Positions 15,029 to 20,953 of a stretch of DNA of 28,244 bases are shown here, piece after piece; position 1 is the first letter of the stretch; every line of letters begins with the position of its first letter. The DNA comes from a virus, in the IMG/VR virus record IMGVR_UViG_3300019880_000041, positions 1 through 28,244 of that record, one strand, 5' to 3'. The notes under the pieces are model-generated. The model did not search any database. It saw only the letters and a list, made by a program, of their open reading frames with translations, and was not told the origin of the DNA. Position numbers and translations under genes: made by a program.

Positions 15029-15049
15029 AAAACTCAATCCTAGAGTTTT
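15029..15049 (-). terminator. terminator-like hairpin just after the major tail gene
   Basis: AAAACTC (15029-15035) and GAGTTTT (15043-15049) form a perfect 7-bp stem with a 7-base loop, three bases after the TAA of the major tail protein. There is no T-run beyond the stem, so it may act as an mRNA-stabilising or attenuating structure rather than a full terminator. Confidence 0.4.
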
Positions 15050-15051
15050 AA

Positions 15052-15540
15052 TTACTGACCGTAAACGTCCTCTGCCTTAAAGGTGATATCCTCAGTCGTC
15101 ACCTTGTCAGACGCCCACTTAATAGTATCTTTTTCAAACGTAACGTTTGCAATGACCGTGTTAGGGTTAACAATACCCGAACCGGGCCAGTTCGCGTTAA
15201 GAATGATAATCTGATATCTAACAAATGGGTCTTGCGAATCATATGTTAATGGCCCTGATGCAGCCGCCGAAGGCGTTGCATATCCATTCCACATTGATCG
15301 CAATGCACCGTTAAGCCAATAGCCCTTAACAGTTCCTGAAACTTCAATACGACCTCTCCGATATCCGGTTCGGCGCGTACCAAGAATAGGAAGTGCTTCA
15401 AGTTTCTGGTCTGCATCGAAATCAATTTCATAGATTTCTCCGATGGTTACATAACCACCAGCAGGGCCAAGTGCCTGTAACAGAATTTCAGAACCATGAG
15501 CTACAGCTTCCGGCTGAATCGACATTAGAGATGGAGACAA
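15052..15540 (-). CDS. major tail (tube) protein
   Basis: The protein has 162 aa and is beta-rich. The pattern starts with helix-poor sequence containing GPAGGYVTIGEIYEIDFDA and repeats strand pairs through GRIEVSGTVKGYWLNG, RYQIIILNANW, ending in TTEDITFKAEDVYGQ, in agreement with siphophage tube proteins. Start is TTG (15540), preceded by a perfect AAGGAGG at 5-6 bases. This strong initiation signal fits a highly made tube subunit. The ATG at residue 6 is too far from the ribosome binding site. It follows the tail-completion gene and precedes the chaperone pair and tape measure. An adjacent hairpin (15029-15049) may protect its message. Confidence 0.8.
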   Translation of the reverse strand: MSPSLMSIQPEAVAHGSEILLQALGPAGGYVTIGEIYEIDFDADQKLEALPILGTRRTGYRRGRIEVSGTVKGYWLNGALRSMWNGYATPSAAASGPLTYDSQDPFVRYQIIILNANWPGSGIVNPNTVIANVTFEKDTIKWASDKVTTEDITFKAEDVYGQ

Positions 15541-15564
15541 ATTTACCTCCTTTTCTTAGAATTT

Positions 15565-16089
15565 TTACACATCAAGAGTGACATAAACATCCCCCTCAAT
15601 GACCACATCGTAACGGTAGAGTTGAGCCGAATCTTCTTTTGATTCATGGCTGTGAATCATCCGAAGATGCCTGATTTTGGAGAGGCGATTTCTATTGTAA
15701 AACATTGCTGCATATACTTCGCTTCCCAATTTTCGGGCCATATCCATTCCTCCTAATTGCTGATCTACCCAAATGCTAATTAGAAAGGACGGACTTGCTC
15801 TCCTACCAAGACGCCATTGTAGCGGTCCCGCGCCTACTCCTGTCTTGTCTATGTCACTAAACGAGCGCGTAGTCTCGACAGGCTCCATGCTAACAATTGA
15901 AATTATAGGTTTAGTCATTTGTTGATGATCCTTAGCCTCCATTTGTCTTATTAATTGCCAAGGCCATCCATCAACAACTAAAACGCCCTTATCATAAGTA
16001 TATCCACTAACTGGAAATGCATTACTAAAATCCCACGCTAAAAGTAAGTTCTTTTTAAGGTCGGTTAGAGGTTCGTCCTGAAGTCCCAT
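15565..16089 (-). CDS. tail terminator / tail-completion protein
   Basis: The protein has 174 aa. A first helix (EPLTDLKKNLLLAWDFSNAF) is followed by alternating strands and helices, the general pattern of phage tail terminator proteins: two strands, a helix, then strands (ISIVSMEPVETTRSFSDID; PSFLISIWVDQQ; LYRYDVVIEGDVYVTLDV). It is placed between the gp10-like neck gene and the major tail protein, exactly where the tail terminator gene lies in HK97-type gene orders. ATG overlaps the neck gene stop (TAATG). Family name inferred from order and layout. Confidence 0.7.
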   Translation of the reverse strand: MGLQDEPLTDLKKNLLLAWDFSNAFPVSGYTYDKGVLVVDGWPWQLIRQMEAKDHQQMTKPIISIVSMEPVETTRSFSDIDKTGVGAGPLQWRLGRRASPSFLISIWVDQQLGGMDMARKLGSEVYAAMFYNRNRLSKIRHLRMIHSHESKEDSAQLYRYDVVIEGDVYVTLDV

Positions 16090-16517
16090 TAAATTCCAGT
16101 GCCTCTTGCAACAATTCTTCCAGCTACCACCGTCTTTCTTGCGGTACTTGCTCTAAGTTCTGCAATAGTAACTGCCCAATATCCACGACCTTCATATGGA
16201 GCGCCAGCTTCGTGACCATATTCAACAAATATAGGATAGTAAACGCGGTGAAATCTATCTCTTGAAATATAAACTTGCCCCGCAGCCACAGCACCCTTTG
16301 ACTTTACCGTTCCAGATTTAACTGAATTCAGTAAATCATAAGTTCTTTTGTATCTAGTATTTGGCCCTTGTGGTCTTGCATAAACATATTCTTGAATATT
16401 CTTTCTAGCAATGTTTTTGCCCTACGCTTTATCTGCAAGTGCAACCCTAGCGGTTAATCTAGTTATTGTTCTTTCAATATCCGTTTCGGGATCGGTAATA
16501 GTGATGCCGCCAGCCAT
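16089..16517 (-). pseudogene. HK97 gp10-like neck/tail-joining gene interrupted by one amber codon
   Basis: A single reading frame of 143 codons runs from the ATG at 16517 to TAA at 16089, and is interrupted only by TAG at codon 32 (16424-16422). The upstream part reads MAGGITITDPETDIERTITR...VALADKA; after the TAG it continues GKNIARKNIQEYVYARPQGP...NRYKRTYDLLNSVKSG and ends ..VAGRIVARGTGI. Long helix, then conserved R/K-rich and Y-rich part and two beta strands (HRVYYPIFVEYGHE) suit the gp10-like family, a neck protein. Other genes here end with TAG (sigma, tape measure, GNAT, 1204-1539), so TAG is not reassigned. Point mutation, sequencing error or readthrough are all possible. Start and stop overlaps (TAATG) are kept on both sides. 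Confidence 0.7.
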
Positions 16518-16963
16518 TACCTAACTACCATTGTGACAGCCTTCCAAAATGACCCATCGGCACTTAAAACAGGATTTTCTAATTTAAACCTAACGCCAGA
16601 AGGGTCGAGAATAAAATCATCATCTTGAACAACCACTAGGTTATAGTTGTCGTCAATGGCAGGGAACTGAACTAAGAATCGCTCCATCCACATTCTTGAT
16701 GAAACTGTATCTCCACCATCCTGCGCAACGCCCCGAAGATTTAACCCATCCCATGTTGCCCAAATTAAAACAGGAGCAGACATAGGATTATCTGTTGATC
16801 GTGGGTTAGGTTGTGTATATTCAGTATTAAGACCCTGTGGGCCTACAGCGACTTCAGAACCTTCTTGAAGTCTGTGATAAAGAGATGCCTGTGGATGACC
16901 ATTTCCAATACAGCATTCTTTATGTAATTGATAAATTTCAATCTGACGATCGGTAGCGGGCAA
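16517..16963 (-). CDS. neck / head-closure type protein, 148 aa
   Basis: The start is TTG at 16963; an upstream stop in frame prevents a longer protein and no strong ribosome binding site is visible. Content is beta-rich (PVLIWATWDGLNLRGVAQDG; NYNLVVVQDDDFILDPSGVR; FKLENPVLSADGSFWKAVTM) with a Cys-containing N-terminal helix. It stands between the connector-like and gp10-like genes, the usual place of head-closure proteins, but the sequence does not match a family I can name. A short ORF just upstream shares an ATDxxxxxx-like pattern but is not in frame. Confidence 0.6.
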   Translation of the reverse strand: MPATDRQIEIYQLHKECCIGNGHPQASLYHRLQEGSEVAVGPQGLNTEYTQPNPRSTDNPMSAPVLIWATWDGLNLRGVAQDGGDTVSSRMWMERFLVQFPAIDDNYNLVVVQDDDFILDPSGVRFKLENPVLSADGSFWKAVTMVVR

Positions 16964-17025
16964 AATTATTTAAGTTCCATTGCTTTTAAAAATTGTCTCT
17001 CCGTAGAATTGCTATCAGTAGCCAA

Positions 17026-17856
17026 TTAATGACTCGCTCTTCCAACTGTTACAGCAGAACCTAATGCGTTTTGTACGTCTGCCCTGAGATTTTCTGCTTG
17101 CGCTCTAATTGAAGCGGGAGAACTCCACCGTTGCATAACTCCTGCTTTAAGTTGTGAACTTTTCGCCAACCTATCGGCTTCTTGGTCCAAAACTTCTGCA
17201 AGAGCGAATTTTGCAAAATACCTTTTGTGATTTTCTGGAACAGTCGGATAGGTGGGGTTTCCTTGACCATCAACGACAGCACTATAGCCAGATGTATAGC
17301 GAACAAAAATGGGTAAACCGGAAGTAGTAGGAATAGGAAAAATATCAATTACTGGCACTCCATCTGCACCCCTTGCGGTGCCCCAAAATCCTTTAGTGTA
17401 ATGATCTAATTCATCAAACATTTCCTCTCGAATAACCCTCTCAGAAGGTTTAGAGAGAATATTTCCCTGAGTATGAAACCAGTTAAATGGCGAAATTGGC
17501 ATTAACTGAAGATATGCTATTTCGGATGCAGCGGTAAAGACCCCTGAAGCCTTAAAGAGAACATCAATAACATCTAAAACTGGAAGTGTAAATCCATTCG
17601 CTATTGAACATGAATACCTACTGACGCCGGGAATAGTTGATAATGGAGAAGTCGGAGGTGTTCCACCAATATTTCCTACAACAATATCACCAATAGGCGA
17701 CCACTTTGCAAATTCTTCAGCAGCATTCTCTACGTAAATCGCCAATGAAGCATCAGGAATTTTAAAGGTCGGTCCTAAATCTTCAATTTGTCCACGAACA
17801 TAGGCAATAACGTCATACGTAAGTGCCGCTCCGATTTTACAAGTAAGTGGGGCCAA
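17026..17856 (-). CDS. head-tail connector (adaptor) protein
   Basis: The protein has 276 aa, helical at N-terminus (YVRGQIEDLG; AIYVENAAEEFAKWSPIGD), then Trp/aromatic-rich core and C-terminal long helices (ALAEVLDQEADRLAKSSQLK; SSPASIRAQAENLRADVQN) as in adaptors that bind the portal ring. It starts at TTG (17856), just after the TAA of the 46-aa gene, with AAGGAG 9 bases upstream. It begins the neck block after the glycan genes. The best reading is an adaptor or head-tail connector of the gp6/gp15 kind. Its stop is followed by 62 non-coding bases before the next gene. Confidence 0.65.
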   Translation of the reverse strand: MAPLTCKIGAALTYDVIAYVRGQIEDLGPTFKIPDASLAIYVENAAEEFAKWSPIGDIVVGNIGGTPPTSPLSTIPGVSRYSCSIANGFTLPVLDVIDVLFKASGVFTAASEIAYLQLMPISPFNWFHTQGNILSKPSERVIREEMFDELDHYTKGFWGTARGADGVPVIDIFPIPTTSGLPIFVRYTSGYSAVVDGQGNPTYPTVPENHKRYFAKFALAEVLDQEADRLAKSSQLKAGVMQRWSSPASIRAQAENLRADVQNALGSAVTVGRASH

Positions 17857-17997
17857 TTAAAGAATCTCCTTAGATGATATTACTGTAACCCATCCAATTG
17901 GACTTTTAACCCTTCTTGTTACCTTGGATTCGGTTAAAAACCGACAATTCTTTTTATGTTTCAGGATTTTAGATTTACAAACAGGACAGGCTTCCAT
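17857..17997 (-). CDS. 46-aa zinc-ribbon-like small protein
   Basis: This very short gene lies between the GT2 gene and the connector gene. It has AGGAGA as ribosome binding site 8 bases before the ATG at 17997. The peptide begins MEACPVCKSKILKHKKNC: a CPVC knuckle plus a third Cys at residue 18, then basic and Trp-containing sequence ending SSKEIL. The three Cys (and His14) could hold one zinc. Its TAA touches the TTG of the connector gene. It may be a small zinc-binding regulator or accessory; no family recognised. Confidence 0.65.
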   Translation of the reverse strand: MEACPVCKSKILKHKKNCRFLTESKVTRRVKSPIGWVTVISSKEIL

Positions 17998-17999
17998 TA

Positions 18000-18854
18000 T
18001 TAATTATCTCTCCTATAAGTCCACGTATACGTGACTCTACCGGGGATCATACGCTTTAAGTCCCGGTATTCGGTGAGGTAGCGGCGTTCACTTTCAAGAT
18101 AGACAGCGGTTCCAGCTTGCATTCCTTCAGGAATTTCAATGCGATGTTCCTTGCACCATTTTTCAGAGTCGGCTTCTATTTTTGGAATCAAAACTAAGGT
18201 CTGACCGCCCATGTGGTCTATTTCAATTCCGAGAACTCCAACGTGCCAACCGTTTTCAATCGCACGTAAGGGCCAAACTCTATCACCAAAATGATTTAAT
18301 GCAATGTTGTCATCAACACCCAAAACCCTAACAACAGGCTGGCGCATTGCAATAAAAAGGGAATCAAGAATAGCCGCCGGTTGTAGGTCGGTAATTTTCC
18401 GTCCTGTATGTTCCGCAAGCGCACCTTTTTCTCCCTTAAAATTCATCATCGTTCCACCACCACGACCGCCACGGTCATCAACTTCGCTTGATCCACAAAA
18501 ACCAACTATTCCTAAATTACCTTTTTCAACAAATGCCTTAACTAACCGACGATCCCACCCACCTTCATAAAAGATAAGATCGTTATGGCAAAGCGCAACA
18601 ATATCTGCCGTAGTTGCCATATCCGCTAAGTCGGTAATAGGACGATAGAATCCACGATTCGATTCACTTCTAACAACACGAATGGCCCATGGAAAATCCA
18701 AACGCCCCCAATCTCTCTTGTATGGAATCTCTGAACCGTTATCAAAAATTACAATAGTAAGTTGTTCGGGGTCAGCGACCGTAGCAGCTATTGATTGTAA
18801 ACATTTCTCGGTTAAGTCTTGATTATTTACAACGGGAATTCCTAAGTAAAACAC
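18000..18854 (-). CDS. GT2 family glycosyltransferase
   Basis: The enzyme has 284 aa and a GT-A fold and probably transfers a sugar from a nucleotide donor. Motifs are IFDNGS (36-41), NRGF (66-69), the DxD-equivalent HND (90-92) in ALCHNDLIFYEGG, and a later LNHFGDRVWPLRAIENGW, which takes the place of the usual acidic acceptor-site segment. The start is GTG overlapping the GNAT stop TAG (TAGTG). It is the third transferase of the head-region glycan set, grouped with the aminotransferase and acetyltransferase, so it may transfer the N-acylated amino sugar they produce. It could also work on the fibre proteins directly. Donor is unknown. Confidence 0.88.
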   Translation of the reverse strand: MFYLGIPVVNNQDLTEKCLQSIAATVADPEQLTIVIFDNGSEIPYKRDWGRLDFPWAIRVVRSESNRGFYRPITDLADMATTADIVALCHNDLIFYEGGWDRRLVKAFVEKGNLGIVGFCGSSEVDDRGGRGGGTMMNFKGEKGALAEHTGRKITDLQPAAILDSLFIAMRQPVVRVLGVDDNIALNHFGDRVWPLRAIENGWHVGVLGIEIDHMGGQTLVLIPKIEADSEKWCKEHRIEIPEGMQAGTAVYLESERRYLTEYRDLKRMIPGRVTYTWTYRRDN

Positions 18855-19480
18855 TAATCATAACTCTCTATTGCAATTTGATTCACTTCAATCATCTCCT
18901 GCGATATTGAACTAGATGCTATTTCTATAGGGGCTAGTTCCCGAACTACAGGTTTACCTAGTCCTGCAAGAATATCCTGTTCCTTAAATCGATATGATCT
19001 ATTACGATTGTGCTTCATTATCAAAAGAGCCTTGCCGTCAATATGCTTTTCTTCTTGAACTTCATATCCTACACGAATGTCACCAATTAATGCAAGATTA
19101 TCTTTCCAAACATCAATCCAAACATCATTAGCTTCACGATGGCCCATTTCAGTTATGTATGAGATAAGAAATCTAGAAAGACCCTTTGATCTGTAATCCT
19201 TTATTAATCCAGCAGTCATCCAATACTTATCATCATCCCACTTAAGAAGGCCATAGCCAATTGGAGTCAATCTATCATATAGAAGATAAGCTTCAAAAAT
19301 TCCATCACCACGAAACTCGGCTAGATGTTCATTGTAAAAAAGCTTCTGCTGTGGAGTATCGATGTATCCGGTATCGTGAGTCATTCCTTCACGACATTCA
19401 TTCCGAACATCTCTTAATTCAAGCGCCTGATGCCACTCTTCAACGCGAACAAATGAAAGTCTTAGTTTAGATTGCGGCAT
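18854..19480 (-). CDS. GNAT-type N-acetyltransferase, 208 aa
   Basis: The ATG at 19480 has AAGGAG 7 bases upstream, inside the end of the aminotransferase gene; the overlap is 14 bases. A longer frame reaching 19654 lies over that gene and has no better start. The acetyl-CoA loop is YRSKGLSRFLI (97-107) after strand-rich sequence (FEAYLLYDRLTPIGYGLLKW) and before the helix ISYITEMGHR. It ends with a ~50-residue tail beyond the GNAT fold. Placed right after a sugar aminotransferase, it probably acylates the amino group of the sugar, as in FdtC or PseH-type steps, but the substrate is inferred only. The stop TAG overlaps the next GTG. Confidence 0.8.
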   Translation of the reverse strand: MPQSKLRLSFVRVEEWHQALELRDVRNECREGMTHDTGYIDTPQQKLFYNEHLAEFRGDGIFEAYLLYDRLTPIGYGLLKWDDDKYWMTAGLIKDYRSKGLSRFLISYITEMGHREANDVWIDVWKDNLALIGDIRVGYEVQEEKHIDGKALLIMKHNRNRSYRFKEQDILAGLGKPVVRELAPIEIASSSISQEMIEVNQIAIESYD

Positions 19481-20603
19481 GGGACTTCTCCTTAACAAAA
19501 AACGAGTTGACAGTCGTACAAACATATTCTCTTTCCTTTTCAGATAAGTTCCAATGAACGGGAATTGAGACTTGTCGATCTGTGAAACTATCAACACCGG
19601 GAAGTGGATGCTTCTTGAACGGAGCAAAACAGGTGTGAGTATCGCAACGCGCATGAACTTGCGAAACCATTACTTTCTTTTCTTTCATATACTCCATAAA
19701 TTCAAGGCGCTGTTCTTTCGACTCGCAGAGTAAAGTGTAGAGCCAAAATGAAGAGTCTAGTAAATTCGATTGAGGAAACGCTGGCTTCGGGCCTTTCAGG
19801 TTCTCGTAATAAAAACGGGCATTCCTTCTTTGATTTGCAATGATACCTTCTAAATACTCCAACTGAACCATTCCGATTGTGGCATTGATATCGTTCATGT
19901 GCCACTTCCATCCTGCTTCTAAGATATCTTCTTCGCAACGCATATCCTTTCTAGGGGTGTCTCGGTCAATTCCATACCACCTTAGTAATTTTCCACGTTT
20001 ACTATCAGAAGTTCTTTTAGAAGCTAATATTCCTCCATCAACTGAAGTAATGGATTTAATTGCTTGTAATGAAAATGCGGTGAAATCGACATAACCCGAC
20101 CCGACCCTACGATGCCCGTAGAAGGCTCCAAGAGCATGGGCGGCGTCCTCGATCAACCGCACCCCGTACCGGGCCGCTGTGAGGCTCAGGCTGTGCCAGT
20201 CGCAGGACTGACCACCCCAATCCACGCCCATAATCGCCACAGTATCATCTTCGATCTTTCTGGCAACATCTACAGGATCAATTAATCCAGTTTCGCTATC
20301 AATATCTGCCCAAATAATTCTGCCACCACGCGCAAGGATTGCAGTATTTGTTGCAGAACAAGTCATTGGAGTGGAAACTACTGACGTTCCCTGTTTAACG
20401 CCAGATAAATGAAGTCCGAGTTCAAGCGCAGAAGTTCCTGAATTGAGAGTGAGTACGTTCTCATTACCCAAGTAAGTTGCGATCTTTCTTTCAAATTCAT
20501 CTACCTTCTTTCCTTGTCCAATATATCCAGAATGAAGAACTTCCAAGAGTGGTTTATCAACCGCTGCTGGCATATGAACTGCGAAAAGATTTACTTGTTC
20601 CAT
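19467..20603 (-). CDS. DegT/DnrJ/EryC1 family sugar aminotransferase
   Basis: This is a 378-aa PLP enzyme, a typical length, that should transfer an amino group to a keto-sugar nucleotide. Visible signatures: LNSGTSALELGL (53-64), EDAAHALGA (152-160), and FSLQAIKSITSVDGG with the PLP lysine K183, plus a C-terminal domain that ends with a short charged tail. Start overlaps the preceding stop (TAATG). It is directly followed by the GNAT and the GT2 gene, so amination, N-acylation and transfer can be done in turn. No dehydratase gene for the keto-sugar is in the window; the host or other phage genes must supply it. About 120 bases (residues 128-168) are much more GC-rich than the rest. Confidence 0.95.
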   Translation of the reverse strand: MEQVNLFAVHMPAAVDKPLLEVLHSGYIGQGKKVDEFERKIATYLGNENVLTLNSGTSALELGLHLSGVKQGTSVVSTPMTCSATNTAILARGGRIIWADIDSETGLIDPVDVARKIEDDTVAIMGVDWGGQSCDWHSLSLTAARYGVRLIEDAAHALGAFYGHRRVGSGYVDFTAFSLQAIKSITSVDGGILASKRTSDSKRGKLLRWYGIDRDTPRKDMRCEEDILEAGWKWHMNDINATIGMVQLEYLEGIIANQRRNARFYYENLKGPKPAFPQSNLLDSSFWLYTLLCESKEQRLEFMEYMKEKKVMVSQVHARCDTHTCFAPFKKHPLPGVDSFTDRQVSIPVHWNLSEKEREYVCTTVNSFFVKEKSHAAI

Positions 20604-20953
20604 TATATTGCCTTTAGCATAGCTATTGAAAAGAAATCTCCATCATCAACTAATCCGTTGTTATACGTAACGACATACTGACAAACATAGAGAATATGTG
20701 GATCGCTTGGAAGTGCAGGGGCAGGGAAATCACCGGGAATTACTTTATAGTTAAACCTTCCTATTTGTAAGTTTACGTACGTAACCGCCCCGGTTCCTGT
20801 ATGTGTAGTTCCGTCAGGATAAAGGATTCTAAGAGTAATAACTGAATTTGTAGTGTCAGGATTTCTTATATCCTTGGGGGTTTTGTCATCTTTAAGCCAT
20901 GTTTCGACCCACGTTAAATTTGTTTGAGTGCTAAATATAGGAGAGCGCGCCAT
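20603..20953 (-). CDS. hypothetical beta-rich virion protein, 116 aa
   Basis: This small protein is mostly strands (NLTWVETWLKDD; VITLRILYPDGTTHTGTG; AVTYVNLQIGRFNYKVIP; LYVCQYVVTYNNGLVDDGDF). The layout is that of an immunoglobulin-like or BppU-N-type sandwich. It has one Cys. It is coupled to the repeat protein upstream and to the aminotransferase downstream by TAATG overlaps. It may help fix the repeat/LamG fibre to the virion, but this is a guess from its position. Confidence 0.6.
   Translation of the reverse strand: MARSPIFSTQTNLTWVETWLKDDKTPKDIRNPDTTNSVITLRILYPDGTTHTGTGAVTYVNLQIGRFNYKVIPGDFPAPALPSDPHILYVCQYVVTYNNGLVDDGDFFSIAMLKAI

Noticed and set aside
16964-17025. A short TTG-started ORF (about 19 codons) right after the connector gene with an ATDxxxx start similar to the next protein.
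   Set aside because: It is too short, has a TAA before the next gene and no ribosome binding site, and the likeness covers only a few residues. A duplicated gene start cannot be supported.
18854-19654. A longer N-terminus for the GNAT protein extending into the aminotransferase gene.
   Set aside because: The extra residues are an out-of-frame reading of the aminotransferase, basic and unlike GNAT. The ATG at 19480 has a good ribosome binding site.
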